The notes under the pieces are model-generated. The model was not told where the DNA came from and made no database searches. It worked only from the letters and a program-made list of their open reading frames with translations. Below are positions 1 to 10,189 of a stretch of DNA of 64,000 bases, piece by piece (the first letter of the stretch is position 1; the number at the start of each line of letters is the position of its first letter). The stretch is from Clostridia bacterium. Its GTDB lineage: Bacteria; Bacillota; Clostridia; Oscillospirales; CAG-272. The stretch spans positions 33,980 to 97,979 of the forward strand of contig JAFVXH010000009.1 of assembly GCA_017501225.1 (NCBI GenBank), read 5' to 3'. The position numbers and the translations under genes were made by a program.

Positions 1-1031
1 GCGTCGAGCGAGAGCTGCTCGTCAAGAAGCTGTGCCATTTTTGCCTCTGCCTCCAGATCACTGTCGTCCGCATGCTCGTCGGTCACACTCAGCTGCGATG
101 CGTCCTCCTTGGCGCGGCGGCGTTCTTCCGCGCGGCGGGCGCGCTCCTCTGCGCGCAGACGCTTCTTTTCCTCCAGCTTTCGCTCGCGCAGGATGCGACG
201 CTGCTCGCGGTGCATCTCCGCCTTGGAGGAGAGCGGAATGGGCTCATCCGAGTCTGTGTTGGGGACGTATACCTTCTCAGCTTCCTCCTCGTCGGGAGGC
301 GTGTCGTTGATGACAAAGCGCGTTGTGGAGTCGTGAATGACGGTGTAGGAATCCTCGTCCTCCGCGATTAAGATCTTGCGGACCTTGATGAGCTCCAGGA
401 TGCCGAGGAAGATCGCGATGAGGTCGGGAAGCGTGACCGCGTCCGAGAGCAGATCCTTCATCGTGGGCTTCGGCTTTTTCTCCATGTGGTGAAGAATTCC
501 CACGATCTTGACGTCAACGGGGACGATGGGACGCGCGATCATAGGAGCAAAGACCTGTTTTTCCGCCTTTGGACGGCTTTCGTTGGCGGCAATGATGCGG
601 CGCACGGCAAGGCAGAGGGAGGTCACGTCCTGATCGGTCACGAAGGATTTATCCACGGTGATCTCGTCGGTGTCCTTGACCATTCTGCCGCTGTACTTCT
701 GATAAAGCGGTGCCATCTTGACCGTTGCAAGCTTTGCCTGCTGATAGCGCAACAGGGCGTCGGCAAGCTCACGGCGGGGATCCTTCTCCTCGTCCTCGGG
801 GCGGGGCAGGAGCATACGGCTCTTGATCAGCATCAGCTCGCTTGCCATGACGATGAATTCGCCCGCCAGCTCCATATCCATATCCTGCGCCTCCTTGATG
901 TAGGCGAGATATTGGTCGCAAATGAGGGCAATGGGGATATCCTCAATATTCACTTTGTTCTTTTGAATGAGGGAGAGCAACAGATCCAAGGGACCCTCGA
1001 ATTGCTCGATGCGGTAGGTAACCGTTTCCAT
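1..1031 (-). CDS. scpA: Segregation and condensation protein ScpA (3' end outside window)
   Basis: ScpA is the kleisin subunit that bridges SMC heads and binds ScpB during chromosome segregation. Reading leftward from the ATG at 1031 the protein opens METVTYRIEQFEGPLDLLLSL, the classic ScpA N-terminus. The C-terminal winged-helix segment (AIFLGILELIKVRKI) ends near residue 235. The reading frame then stays open to the window edge, at least 343 residues in all against about 250 for typical ScpA. The extra tail is acidic, then strongly Arg/Glu/Lys-rich and probably helical (ERARRAEERRRAKED), then acidic again. No stop is seen, so this is a partial gene. It is the last visible gene of the lon-engB-M50-scpA leftward run. 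Family assignment is firm; the role of the tail is unknown. Confidence 0.9.
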   Translation of the reverse strand, partial: METVTYRIEQFEGPLDLLLSLIQKNKVNIEDIPIALICDQYLAYIKEAQDMDMELAGEFIVMASELMLIKSRMLLPRPEDEEKDPRRELADALLRYQQAKLATVKMAPLYQKYSGRMVKDTDEITVDKSFVTDQDVTSLCLAVRRIIAANESRPKAEKQVFAPMIARPIVPVDVKIVGILHHMEKKPKPTMKDLLSDAVTLPDLIAIFLGILELIKVRKILIAEDEDSYTVIHDSTTRFVINDTPPDEEEAEKVYVPNTDSDEPIPLSSKAEMHREQRRILRERKLEEKKRLRAEERARRAEERRRAKEDASQLSVTDEHADDSDLEAEAKMAQLLDEQLSLD

Positions 1032-1067
1032 TGTCGGAGGAGTCGATCCTTTCTTTGGAATTTGGTA

Positions 1068-1799
1068 TCAGACGAAATTGATGCTCGGGAACATAAGGGA
1101 GAGAATTCCCTTTGCGATGGGAACCTCGATCAGATTTGCAAGGTTACTTGCGACCCACGAGAAGGGGGAAAAATCAAGCAGGTAGGAAAGCACCAAAAGG
1201 GTAAGCAGCACGCCCATCATGATCTGACGCTCGTAGCGCATGACCTTGAAATAGGTCTTCTCGGGCAAAAAGAAGAGTGCGATCCGCGAGCCGTCAAAGG
1301 GAGGCACGGGAATCAGATTGAACGCCATATACATGAAATTGAGATATCCCATCAGATTAAACAGGATATACGACCACGTGCAGACGTTTTGCCAGAGAAT
1401 GGGGGAATCGGTCAGATGCGTGTAGTTCATCAGTGCCAGAAAGACACCCGCAAGCACCGAGCCGAAAATCCCCATCAAAAGATTTGCGGCAGGTCCCGCA
1501 GCGGCGGTAAGTGCCATCCCGCGCTTGGGATTGCGGAAGTTTCGGGTATTGACGGGAACGGGCTTTGCCCAGCCGTAGCCTACGAGCAGCATGCAGAGCG
1601 TTCCCATGGGATCGAGGTGCTTTAAGGGATTGAGCGTCAGGCGTCCTAAATTATACGCGGTACTGTCGCCGCATTTCCACGCTACAAAGCCGTGCGCGAC
1701 TTCATGCACGCTCAAAGCCAGGAAGATAACAGGCAGGGCAAGCAGGAGGGAGGCGATCGCTTCCTTCGGGTTGCCTCCGTTCAAAAGGGAAAATAACAT
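1068..1799 (-). CDS. Site-2 protease family membrane metalloprotease (peptidase M50)
   Basis: 243-residue polytopic membrane protein. The zinc-binding HEVAH motif lies at about residues 32-36 in the first membrane segments, followed by NPLKHLDPMGT and a GPAANL segment. The second S2P motif reads NLIPVPPFDGSR, supplying the third metal-ligand Asp. This is the compact S2P/Rv2869-like group common in Firmicutes, often beside scpA, and not the larger RseP type with PDZ domains. The start is an ATG with AAAGGA five bases upstream. It sits 36 bp before scpA and 37 bp after engB, so co-transcription is likely. The substrate is unknown. Confidence 0.88.
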   Translation of the reverse strand: MLFSLLNGGNPKEAIASLLLALPVIFLALSVHEVAHGFVAWKCGDSTAYNLGRLTLNPLKHLDPMGTLCMLLVGYGWAKPVPVNTRNFRNPKRGMALTAAAGPAANLLMGIFGSVLAGVFLALMNYTHLTDSPILWQNVCTWSYILFNLMGYLNFMYMAFNLIPVPPFDGSRIALFFLPEKTYFKVMRYERQIMMGVLLTLLVLSYLLDFSPFSWVASNLANLIEVPIAKGILSLMFPSINFV

Positions 1800-1836
1800 G
1801 GGGATCCTTTCTCAACGCATGTGTGTCGCGTTGTGA

Positions 1837-2445
1837 TCAGAGCTTGAGCTCGGTGTATTTTGAAATATGGTTCCACAGCTCCGTCCGTCCCTCTCCCTTT
1901 TGGGAGGAGTAAAAGAGGATGGGCGTGTCGGTCGGGATGTCGGGATGGGAGCGCAGCAGCTCCTCGGACTTTTTTCGCTCGGTGGCGTTGAGCTTATCGC
2001 TCTTGGTGGCGACCACAAGGAACGGAAGTCCCGCTTCTCGCAGATACTGCAGCATCATCGCGTCGTCGCCCGTGGGACCGACACGGCTGTCAATGAGCTG
2101 AACGACCAGGCGCAAGCGATCGAGATTGGGGTTTTGCGTAAAATATCCGTCGGTCAGATTGGACCACTCGATCTGCTCCTCGCGCCGCCTTTTGGCAAAG
2201 CCGTAGCCTGGGAGGTCGACCAGAAAGAGCTGCTTATCCACGTCGTAAAAGTTGATGGTAACGGTTTTTCCGGGTGCAGCGCTGACGCGCGCCAGGGATT
2301 TTCTGCCAAGCAGGGAATTGATCAGGGAGCTTTTTCCAACGTTGGAGCGTCCTGAAAAGGCGACCTGCGCCATGGGATCCCTTGGGAATTGGCGGATCTG
2401 TCCTGCGCTGATGCGCAGCTCGGTTTTGTTGAGATTGAGAGCCAC
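1837..2445 (-). CDS. engB: Ribosome biogenesis GTPase EngB/YsxC, GTG start
   Basis: Small essential-type GTPase needed for large-subunit ribosome assembly in Firmicutes. G motifs are clear: GRSNVGKSS (G1, about residue 32), DLPGYGFAKR (G3), ATKSDKL (G4) and SSQKGEG (G5). An ATG at 2466 overlaps the lon stop and would add seven residues, but those codons themselves contain AAAGGAGG (2452-2459). That sequence lies seven bases before a GTG at 2445, giving the natural N-terminus MALNLNKTEL. I therefore place the start at the GTG (202 residues). It lies between lon and the M50 protease in one leftward transcription unit. Confidence 0.92.
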   Translation of the reverse strand: MALNLNKTELRISAGQIRQFPRDPMAQVAFSGRSNVGKSSLINSLLGRKSLARVSAAPGKTVTINFYDVDKQLFLVDLPGYGFAKRRREEQIEWSNLTDGYFTQNPNLDRLRLVVQLIDSRVGPTGDDAMMLQYLREAGLPFLVVATKSDKLNATERKKSEELLRSHPDIPTDTPILFYSSQKGEGRTELWNHISKYTELKL

Positions 2446-2462
2446 GGTACGACCTCCTTTTG

Positions 2463-4907
2463 TCATGGATTGTGCTCGGTTGCCCGTACCTGCCCCGTCG
2501 TGGACGTGTGTGTTAAAGGGGGCTGGAATTGTCCTGCGCTGACGGGATCCGATCCTTTTTTGACGCTTTTATGTACCGAGGGAGGGGGGAGCAACGCGTT
2601 CTTGAGAACCTCGGACACGTGACGGCAGGGAATGAATTTCAAGCCGTTTTTCGCCATTTCGTCGATCTTTTCCAGATCGGGGAGATTGTCTGCGGGGATG
2701 AGCACGGTCCCCACTCCCGCGCTGTACGCCGCCATGGTTTTTTCCTTGAGTCCGCCGATGGGGAGGACCTTGCCGCGCAGGCTGATCTCGCCCGTCATGG
2801 CGATATCGCGGCGCACGGCTCTTCCCGAGAGCGCACTGATCAGTGCGGTTACCATGGTCACGCCCGCGGAGGGACCGTCCTTCGGGATCGCGCCCTCGGG
2901 GAAGTGGATGTGAATATCCTTCGTTTTGTAGAAATCGGTGGGAATGCCGTATTCCAGTGCGACGGAGCGAACGACGCTGACCGCGATCTTGGCGGATTCC
3001 TTCATGACGTCGCCAAGAGAACCGGTGGTTTCGATCTTTCCCGTGCCCTCAAGCACCGCGACCTCGACCTTGAGCAGGCTTCCGCCAAGCTCGGTGTAGG
3101 CAAGACCGTTGACGCAGCCCACCTCATCGCAGGCCTCGGTCATCTCGGGCAACAGCTTACGGGGACCGAGATAGGACGCGACGTCCTTTGCCGAGATCGT
3201 GACGCGCTTCACGCCGTCCACAAGCAAGCGCTTGCCCGCCTTGCGGCAAAGAGATGCAAGAGTGCGCTCCAGTCCTCGCACGCCCGCCTCCTTGGTGTAG
3301 TAGTCGATCAGCTCGATCACGGCGTCGTCGGTGATGCGCAGCGTCTTGCGCGAAAGGCCGTGGCGCGAGAGCTGCTTGGGCAGCAGGTGCTCCTTTGCGA
3401 TGGCAAGCTTTTCTCTCTTGGTGTAGGTGCCGATCTCGATCAGCTCCATACGGTCCAGAAGCGGACGGGGAATGCGTTCGAGTGAGTTCGCGGTTGCGAC
3501 GAACAGACAGTCCGAAAGATCGAAGGGAAGCTCCACGAAATGGTCGCGGAAGCTCTTGTTCTGCTCGGAGTCCAGCACCTCAAGCAGTGCCGAGGTCGGA
3601 TCCCCGTGGGTGTCGTGCGTCAGCTTATCGATCTCATCCAGGAGGATGAGGGGATTGCGGGATTTTGCCTGCGTCAGCGCCGTGATGATGCGTCCGGGCA
3701 TCGCGCCGATGTAGGTCTTGCGGTGGCCTCTGATGTCGGCCTCGTCACGCACGCCTCCCAGGGAGATGCGCACGTAGTTGCGGTTCATGGCACGCGCGAT
3801 GGAGGATGCGATCGAGGTCTTTCCCACGCCGGGAGGGCCGACAAGGCAGAGGATCTGGTTGCGCAATTCGGGATTGAGCTGCTTTGCGGCAACGTACTCC
3901 ACGATGCGCTCCTTGACCTCCTCAAGTCCGAAGTGGTCGGCATCCAGCACGCGCTGAACGGTCTTGCAGTTGGTTTTATCCTTGGTCATCTCGTTCCACG
4001 GGATGTCCAGGCAAGTGTCAATGTAATTGGCAAGGACGGTTGCCTCGGCAGCACCGAAGGGTACCTTTGCCAGACGGTCGTTCTCCTTGAGCAGCTTTGC
4101 CTCGACCTCCGCCGGCAGCTTTGCCCCACGGATGCGGGCATCAAACTCCTCGGTTTCCGATCCCTCGCCAAGCTCCTCCTGAATGACCTTGATCTGCTCG
4201 CGCAGATAGTATTCGCGCTGATTGCGGTTCATGCGGGCGTTGACGCGGCGGCGGATGACCGATTCCTCCTCCAGCACCACAGCCTCCTCCTGAAGCATAT
4301 CCAGAAGGATCTCGCCGCGCTGCAGGGGATCGAAGCATTCCAGAATTGCCTGCTTGTCGAGGTTGCGTACCAGAACGTTGGCGGCGATAAAGTCGGCAAG
4401 AGAGCCGGGATCGCGAAAGAGCTTTGCGGCATCGATCAGATCGTCCGAGGATGCGGGCAGAAAGCGAGCGTTGTGCTGCAGCGCGCGCATCATCTCGTGA
4501 TTGAGGGCTTCTCCGCGGATGCCGCCGTGATCGGGCAGGAAGATTTTTTTGCAGACCAGCTCTGCCGCGACGTAATCCTGGCACTTGTAAAAGCGGGTGA
4601 CGGTGGCACGGACGATGCCTTCGGCAATGATGCGGAGCTGTCCCTCGGGAGAGCGGATCATCTGCTTGATCTTTGCGACCGTTCCGACGGTGTAGTAGGG
4701 GAAGGCGTCGTTGACCTCCTCCCCGTCGAGCTCGGAAAATCCCGTGAGGAATATCAGAGAGCCGCCCTCCGACGCAGCCTTTGCGGCGGCGGAGAACAGG
4801 TCGGTATTGACTTCAAAATTAATGGCTATGGCGGGGAAGGCGATGCTTCCGCGCAGAGCGATGACAGGCAGGGTCGCCTGCTCGGCTTTTTCAATGTAAG
4901 AGGGCAT
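2463..4907 (-). CDS. lon: ATP-dependent protease La (Lon)
   Basis: Cytosolic AAA+ serine protease degrading misfolded and regulatory proteins. It has 814 residues: an N-terminal LAN substrate domain (roughly 10-205), an AAA+ module with Walker A GPPGVGKTS at about 356-364 and Walker B LILLDEIDKL, then the protease domain. That domain has catalytic Ser in PKDGPSAGVTM near residue 679 and catalytic Lys in PIGGLKEK near 721. About 30 low-complexity residues follow the normal C-terminus. The start ATG is preceded by AAAGGATC. The stop overlaps the alternative engB ATG. An extended -10 promoter lies just upstream; no CIRCE or CtsR box was seen there. Confidence 0.96.
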   Translation of the reverse strand: MPSYIEKAEQATLPVIALRGSIAFPAIAINFEVNTDLFSAAAKAASEGGSLIFLTGFSELDGEEVNDAFPYYTVGTVAKIKQMIRSPEGQLRIIAEGIVRATVTRFYKCQDYVAAELVCKKIFLPDHGGIRGEALNHEMMRALQHNARFLPASSDDLIDAAKLFRDPGSLADFIAANVLVRNLDKQAILECFDPLQRGEILLDMLQEEAVVLEEESVIRRRVNARMNRNQREYYLREQIKVIQEELGEGSETEEFDARIRGAKLPAEVEAKLLKENDRLAKVPFGAAEATVLANYIDTCLDIPWNEMTKDKTNCKTVQRVLDADHFGLEEVKERIVEYVAAKQLNPELRNQILCLVGPPGVGKTSIASSIARAMNRNYVRISLGGVRDEADIRGHRKTYIGAMPGRIITALTQAKSRNPLILLDEIDKLTHDTHGDPTSALLEVLDSEQNKSFRDHFVELPFDLSDCLFVATANSLERIPRPLLDRMELIEIGTYTKREKLAIAKEHLLPKQLSRHGLSRKTLRITDDAVIELIDYYTKEAGVRGLERTLASLCRKAGKRLLVDGVKRVTISAKDVASYLGPRKLLPEMTEACDEVGCVNGLAYTELGGSLLKVEVAVLEGTGKIETTGSLGDVMKESAKIAVSVVRSVALEYGIPTDFYKTKDIHIHFPEGAIPKDGPSAGVTMVTALISALSGRAVRRDIAMTGEISLRGKVLPIGGLKEKTMAAYSAGVGTVLIPADNLPDLEKIDEMAKNGLKFIPCRHVSEVLKNALLPPPSVHKSVKKGSDPVSAGQFQPPLTHTSTTGQVRATEHNP

Positions 4908-4959
4908 TTTTTGATCCTTTCAAACAGGGGTTGGCTATAATAAAATATATTATTATCCC

Positions 4960-4988
4960 ATTATATCATACTTTCAAACGAATTTCCA
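4960..4988 (-). promoter_or_regulatory. Putative lon promoter (extended -10)
   Basis: Read leftward, TGATATAAT gives a perfect -10 with a TGn extension (hexamer 4965-4960). A 4/6 match to -35, TGGAAA (4988-4983), lies 17 bp upstream. It is about 53 bp before the lon start. Confidence 0.5.
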
Positions 4989-5066
4989 TAGTTTTTTGAA
5001 AAAAGTTATAAGGATTCGGTTTTTGACAAAAAATGCGGGAAACGGGAAGAATTTTCGTGTTCATCC

Positions 5067-5095
5067 TTTACTTCCAAAAAAGAATGTGGTATACT
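5067..5095 (+). promoter_or_regulatory. Putative uvrB-uvrA promoter
   Basis: TTTACT (5067-5072), 17-bp spacer, TATACT (5090-5095), 57 bp before the uvrB start. No LexA-type box of the GAAC-N4-GTTC kind was seen around it. Confidence 0.55.
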
Positions 5096-5152
5096 AAAGG
5101 GTAAAGAAACAGGGATCGCCAAGAGATTGACGGAGATCGGAAAGGAACGGTC

Positions 5153-7159
5153 ATGGAAAATCGCCCATTCGTGCTCAAAAGTGAATATTCACCGACGGGT
5201 GACCAGCCGCAGGCGATCGATGCGCTTTGCCGTGGAATTTCCGAGGGCATGAAGGCGCAAACCCTCTTGGGTGTGACCGGCTCCGGTAAGACCTTTACGA
5301 TGGCGAACGTCATCTCGCGGATGAACCGTCCCACGCTGATCCTGGAGCCCAACAAGACGCTGGCGGCACAGGTCTGCTCCGAGATGCGGGAATTCTTCCC
5401 GGACGCTGCGGTGGAGTTTTTCGTTTCCTACTACGACTATTACCAGCCCGAGGCGTATATTCCGGGCAAGGACGTTTATATCGAAAAGGACGCGCTGATC
5501 AACGACGAGATCGACCGTCTTCGCCACAGCGCGACCTGCGCGCTGTTTGAGCGCAGGGACGTTATCATTGTTGCCTCGGTATCCTGCATTTACTCGCTCG
5601 GTGACCCCGAGGAATATCAGGGTCTGGTGCTTGCCATCCATCCGGGCAGTCGGATGAGCCGCGATATTTTCATCCGCAAGCTGGTTGCCAACAGCTACAA
5701 GCGCAACGATCTGGCACTTGCGCGTGACTGCTTCCGTGTCAATGGGGATACGGTGGAGGTCATTCCCGCCAACATGAGTGACAGCGCTCTGCGCGTTGAG
5801 TTTTTCGGGGATGAGATCGACCGCATTTCGGAGATCAATATTGTGACGGGTGAATTGAAGCGTCTGCTTTCGCACGCCGCCATCTATCCCGCCACGCACT
5901 ATGCCGTTTCGGACGAAAAGCGTGAGGCGGCACTCTCTCAGATCGAGCGCGAGATGCTGGAGCGTGTGGCGTATTTTGAATCCGAGGGCAAGCTGATCGA
6001 GGCGCAGCGCATCCGCGATCGTGTCAAATACGACCTGGAAATGCTCCGCGAGATCGGATTTTGCTCGGGCGTGGAGAACTATTCCCGCGTGCTGGCAGGA
6101 CGCCCCGAGGGCTCAACGCCCTTTACGCTTCTGGACTATTTTCCCGAGGATTATCTGCTCTTTATCGACGAGTCGCACGTCACCGTGCCGCAGGTGCGGG
6201 GCATGAGCGGCGGCGATACCGCGCGCAAGAAAAATCTGGTGGATTACGGTTTTCGCTTGCCGTCTGCCTACGATAACCGTCCGCTGTTCTTTGAGGAATT
6301 CGAGGAAAGCATCTATCAGACGGTCTTCGTCAGCGCAACGCCCGGAGATTACGAGGAGGCGCACGCCGAGCAGGTGGTGGAGCAGATCATCCGTCCGACG
6401 GGGCTTCCCGATCCCGTCATCGAGGTACGACCGATCGAGGGGCAGGTCGACGATCTGCTTGGCGAGATCCGTCTGCGCGTCGAGAAGCAGGAGAGAGTGC
6501 TTGTCACGACGCTGACCAAGAAAATGGCGGAGGATCTGACCGAATATCTGGGAGAAAACGGCGTCCGTGTGCGCTATATCCACTTTAACGTCGACACCAT
6601 CGAGCGCATGGAGATCATCCGTGATCTTCGCCTTGGTGTGTTTGACGTGCTGGTCGGAATCAATCTGCTTCGCGAGGGCTTGGACATTCCCGAGGTATCC
6701 CTCGTCGCGATCCTGGATGCCGACAAGGAGGGCTTCCTCCGTGCCGAGCGATCGCTCATTCAGACGATCGGGCGCGCTGCCCGAAACGCCGGGGGCAAGG
6801 TCATTATGTACGCCGATACGGTCACGCGCTCCATGCGTGCCGCCATCAGTGAAACCGAGCGCCGCCGTGCCATTCAGATCGCCTACAACGAAGCGAACGG
6901 CATCGTGCCCAAGACCGTCATCAAGGGCGTGCGCGACGTCATTGAGATCGCTGCCGAGGACAAGGGTAGCAAAAAGCGCAAGGGTGACGTGCAGACGCGC
7001 AAGCTGAGCGCGACGGAAAAGGAAAAGCTGATCGCCCGGATGACTGTGGAAATGAAGGATGCCGCAAGGCGGCTGGAATTCGAGCAGGCGGCATTCCTAC
7101 GCGACGAGATCAAAAAGCTGCGGGAGGGCAAGATCGACGCCCCGCGCCGCCACCGATAA
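5153..7159 (+). CDS. uvrB: Excinuclease ABC subunit B
   Basis: UvrB is the damage-verifying helicase-like subunit of nucleotide excision repair; it receives DNA from UvrA and recruits UvrC. It has 668 residues. Visible motifs are Walker [10 protein letters not shown] (about residues 40-48), the damage-probing beta-hairpin [12 protein letters not shown], the DESH Walker B ([11 protein letters not shown]), helicase motif VI (QTIGRAARN) and a C-terminal UVR motif ([18 protein letters not shown]) that contacts UvrC. The start is an ATG after GGAAAGGAACGGTC. uvrA follows 48 bp downstream with no terminator between, so the pair is an operon. Confidence 0.97.
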   Translation: MENRPFVLKSEYSPTGDQPQAIDALCRGISEGMKAQTLLGVTGSGKTFTMANVISRMNRPTLILEPNKTLAAQVCSEMREFFPDAAVEFFVSYYDYYQPEAYIPGKDVYIEKDALINDEIDRLRHSATCALFERRDVIIVASVSCIYSLGDPEEYQGLVLAIHPGSRMSRDIFIRKLVANSYKRNDLALARDCFRVNGDTVEVIPANMSDSALRVEFFGDEIDRISEINIVTGELKRLLSHAAIYPATHYAVSDEKREAALSQIEREMLERVAYFESEGKLIEAQRIRDRVKYDLEMLREIGFCSGVENYSRVLAGRPEGSTPFTLLDYFPEDYLLFIDESHVTVPQVRGMSGGDTARKKNLVDYGFRLPSAYDNRPLFFEEFEESIYQTVFVSATPGDYEEAHAEQVVEQIIRPTGLPDPVIEVRPIEGQVDDLLGEIRLRVEKQERVLVTTLTKKMAEDLTEYLGENGVRVRYIHFNVDTIERMEIIRDLRLGVFDVLVGINLLREGLDIPEVSLVAILDADKEGFLRAERSLIQTIGRAARNAGGKVIMYADTVTRSMRAAISETERRRAIQIAYNEANGIVPKTVIKGVRDVIEIAAEDKGSKKRKGDVQTRKLSATEKEKLIARMTVEMKDAARRLEFEQAAFLRDEIKKLREGKIDAPRRHR

Positions 7160-7207
7160 ATTGTTTGCGTTCTGCTCTAAGTGACGTAAGAAGGAGTAAT
7201 CATCTTT

Positions 7208-10039
7208 ATGCCTGAACAAATCCGAATTCGCGGTGTGCGGGTTCATAATCTGAAAAATATTGACGTGGATATTCCACGTGATAAGCTGGTAATTCTGACG
7301 GGACTTTCGGGCTCCGGCAAGTCCTCGCTGGCATTTGATACCATCTATGCCGAGGGACACAGACGCTTTGTGGAGTCGCTCTCGTCCTATGCCCGTATGT
7401 TCCTGGGGCAGCTGGACAAGCCCGACATCGATTCGATCGAGGGACTTTCTCCCGCCATTTCCATCGACCAGCGCACCACCTCCAAAAATCCGCGCTCCAC
7501 GGTGGGCACGGTGACGGAGATCTACGACTATCTGCGTCTGCTTTACGCACGTATCGGTGTGCCGCACTGTCCCGTGTGCGGCAAGGAGATCCGTCAGCAA
7601 ACGACGGACCAGATCTTAGATCGCATTCTGCTTCTTCCGCAAGGAGAACGCTTTATGGTGCTGGCTCCCGTGGTGCGTGCGCAGAAGGGTATGCACGAGA
7701 AGGTGCTTGCATCGGCAAAAAAGAAGGGGTACGTCCGCGTGCGCGTGGACGGCAATCTCTACGATCTTTCCGAGGAGATCAAGCTGGACAAAAATAAAAA
7801 GCATAACATTGAGATCGTCGTGGACCGCCTGGTGATGAAGGAGGGGATCGAATCCCGCCTTTCGGATTCGGTGGAAAACGCACTCGGTGCCGCCGAGGGG
7901 CATCTTTTGATCGTCACCGTCCCGCGCGAGGAAGGCGAGGCGGCGAAGGAGCTGGAGTTCTCCCAGAGCTATGCCTGCGAGGAGCACGGGATCTCCTTTG
8001 GAGAGCTGGAGCCCCGCATGTTTTCCTTTAACAATCCCGCGGGCGCGTGTCCGCACTGTGCGGGCATCGGCGACCTGCAACGCATTTCTCCCGAGCGGCT
8101 GATCCCAAACCGTAAGCTCTCCTTGAGCGAGGGCGCGATCAACGTCAACGGCTTTAAGACGCTGGAGGAGGAAAGCTGGAACGGACCTCTGTTCGCGGCG
8201 GTCGGTGAGAGATTTGGCTTTACTCTGCATACGCCCGTCGAGCAGATGACAGACGCGCAATATCGGATGCTGATGTACGGAACGGGGGATGAGATCTACG
8301 ACATCCACCGCTTCTACGCCAAGGAGGAGCATCATCAGAAGGTCCGCTTTGAGGGACTTGTCAAGATGATCCAGACACGCCGACAGATGATCGGCAACGA
8401 TTACTATGAGCAGTTCGTGGAGGAGGCACCGTGCCCCGAATGCGGAGGACAGCGTCTGAGCCCCACGGTGCTTGCCGTGACCGTCGGAGGGCTGAACATC
8501 CATCAGCTCTGCTCGCTCTCGGTGTCCGCGGCTCTGGACTTTGTGAACGCCCTGGAATTGAACGACACCGAGCGCACCATTGCCGCCGAGATCCTCAAGG
8601 AGGTCCGCGCGCGCCTCGGATTTCTTGTCAGTGTCGGATTGGATTATCTGACGCTTGCGAGAAAGGCGGGCACGCTTTCGGGCGGTGAAGCTCAGCGTAT
8701 TCGCCTTGCCACACAGATCGGCTCCTCGCTGATGGGCGTGCTCTATATTCTGGACGAGCCCAGCATCGGACTCCATCAGAGAGATAATTCCAAGCTGATC
8801 GGCACGCTCAAGCGTCTGCGCGATATCGGTAACACGGTCATTGTCGTGGAGCACGACGAGGAAACCATGGAAAATGCCGATTATATTCTGGATATCGGTC
8901 CCGGTGCGGGCATTCACGGAGGGCACGTGGTCGCGATGGGCACGCCGCAGGAAATTATGGCAAATCCGGACTCCGTGACCGGCGCGTATCTTTCGGGACG
9001 CAAAAGAATTGCCGTTCCCACCGAGCGCAGACCCGGAAACGGCGCGTTTCTGACCGTGCGCGGCGCGCGTCAGAACAATCTGAAAAATATCGACGTAAGG
9101 CTACCGCTCGGATGCTTTGTTTGCGTGACGGGCGTTTCGGGCTCCGGCAAGTCCTCGCTGATCAATGGGATCCTGTATCCCGTCCTGGCGGATCAGCTTA
9201 ACCGCGCCATCACCTTTGCGGGCAAGCACGATGCGGTTGAGGGACTTGAGCATCTGGACAAGGTCATTGCCATTGACCAGAGCCCCATCGAACGCACACC
9301 GAGATCCAATCCCGCAACCTATACGGGGCTGTTCGGCGACATCCGCAATTTGTTTGCGCAGACCAAGGACGCCAAAGCGAAGGGCTTTGCGGCAGGTCGT
9401 TTCTCCTTTAACGTCAAGGGCGGACGGTGTGAAGCGTGCGAGGGCGACGGTGTCAAGTGCATCGAGATGCACTTCCTGCCCGACGTCTACGTTACCTGCG
9501 ACGTCTGCAAGGGCAAACGGTACAACCGCGATACACTGGACGTGCACTACAAGGGCAAGAGCATCTACGACGTTCTGGAAATGACGGTCGAGGAGGGCTT
9601 GCACTTCTTTGACGGGATTCCGTCCATCCAAAGAAAGCTTCAAACACTGTATGACGTGGGGCTTGGATATATCAAGATCGGTCAGTCCTCCACCACGCTC
9701 TCGGGCGGTGAGGCACAGCGCGTCAAGCTTGCCACCGAGCTTGCCAAGCGCGCCACGGGACGTACCGTCTATATTCTGGACGAGCCTACCACGGGTTTGC
9801 ATTCCGCGGACGTCGCAAAGCTTCTCGAGGTTCTGCAACGCCTTTGCGAGGGAGGGAACACGGTCATCGTCATCGAGCATAACCTTGACGTCATCAAGTG
9901 CGCTGACCATATCCTGGACCTCGGTCCCGAGGGAGGAGATGGCGGCGGTCGCGTGGTTGCACAGGGTACGCCCGAGCAGGTTGCCGAGATTGAGGGCTCC
10001 TATACGGGTACGTATCTGAAAAAGTGGTTAAATAAGTAA
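7208..10039 (+). CDS. uvrA: Excinuclease ABC subunit A
   Basis: UvrA is the dimeric ABC-type ATPase that first recognises DNA damage. It has 943 residues with two ABC modules: Walker [10 protein letters not shown] (near residue 33) and GVSGSGKSS (near 645), and signature LSGGEAQR in both halves. Three cysteine clusters are present ([22 protein letters not shown], and CEACEGDG...CDVCKGKR), so it is the canonical zinc-containing form. The start ATG is preceded by AAGAAGGAG. It ends just before a strong hairpin, closing the uvrBA operon. Confidence 0.97.
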   Translation: MPEQIRIRGVRVHNLKNIDVDIPRDKLVILTGLSGSGKSSLAFDTIYAEGHRRFVESLSSYARMFLGQLDKPDIDSIEGLSPAISIDQRTTSKNPRSTVGTVTEIYDYLRLLYARIGVPHCPVCGKEIRQQTTDQILDRILLLPQGERFMVLAPVVRAQKGMHEKVLASAKKKGYVRVRVDGNLYDLSEEIKLDKNKKHNIEIVVDRLVMKEGIESRLSDSVENALGAAEGHLLIVTVPREEGEAAKELEFSQSYACEEHGISFGELEPRMFSFNNPAGACPHCAGIGDLQRISPERLIPNRKLSLSEGAINVNGFKTLEEESWNGPLFAAVGERFGFTLHTPVEQMTDAQYRMLMYGTGDEIYDIHRFYAKEEHHQKVRFEGLVKMIQTRRQMIGNDYYEQFVEEAPCPECGGQRLSPTVLAVTVGGLNIHQLCSLSVSAALDFVNALELNDTERTIAAEILKEVRARLGFLVSVGLDYLTLARKAGTLSGGEAQRIRLATQIGSSLMGVLYILDEPSIGLHQRDNSKLIGTLKRLRDIGNTVIVVEHDEETMENADYILDIGPGAGIHGGHVVAMGTPQEIMANPDSVTGAYLSGRKRIAVPTERRPGNGAFLTVRGARQNNLKNIDVRLPLGCFVCVTGVSGSGKSSLINGILYPVLADQLNRAITFAGKHDAVEGLEHLDKVIAIDQSPIERTPRSNPATYTGLFGDIRNLFAQTKDAKAKGFAAGRFSFNVKGGRCEACEGDGVKCIEMHFLPDVYVTCDVCKGKRYNRDTLDVHYKGKSIYDVLEMTVEEGLHFFDGIPSIQRKLQTLYDVGLGYIKIGQSSTTLSGGEAQRVKLATELAKRATGRTVYILDEPTTGLHSADVAKLLEVLQRLCEGGNTVIVIEHNLDVIKCADHILDLGPEGGDGGGRVVAQGTPEQVAEIEGSYTGTYLKKWLNK

Positions 10040-10043
10040 AAAT

Positions 10044-10103
10044 AAGCTGCCGTGCTCTGTCCCTGCAAAAGCAAGGAACGGGGCACGGCAGCTTGAAATT
10101 TTT
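10044..10103 (+). terminator. Rho-independent terminator after uvrA
   Basis: Arms AAGCTGCCGTGC (10044-10055) and GCACGGCAGCTT (10083-10094) pair perfectly around an internal partly paired region. GAAATTTTTC follows. Confidence 0.8.
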
Positions 10104-10139
10104 CTTTATAAGCCCCTTCCCAAAAAGGTTTTGCGGGGG

Positions 10140-10172
10140 TGTGGGGGTGCTTTTATCAAAAGCACCCCCACA
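10140..10172. repeat. Perfect 15-bp inverted repeat between uvrA and tetR genes
   Basis: TGTGGGGGTGCTTTT (10140-10154), 3-nt loop, AAAAGCACCCCCACA (10158-10172). There is no clean T-run on either side. It may end the leftward tetR transcript, which stops 18 bp away, or be a dispersed intergenic element. The G-rich run just upstream extends the unusual composition. Confidence 0.6.
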
Positions 10173-10189
10173 TAAATGATTCCCCCAAA

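Noticed and set aside
2529..4940. Two long + strand open frames (318 and 466 codons) opposite lon
   Set aside because: lon is certain on the - strand with all catalytic motifs; the + strand frames are shadows without motifs or ribosome sites.
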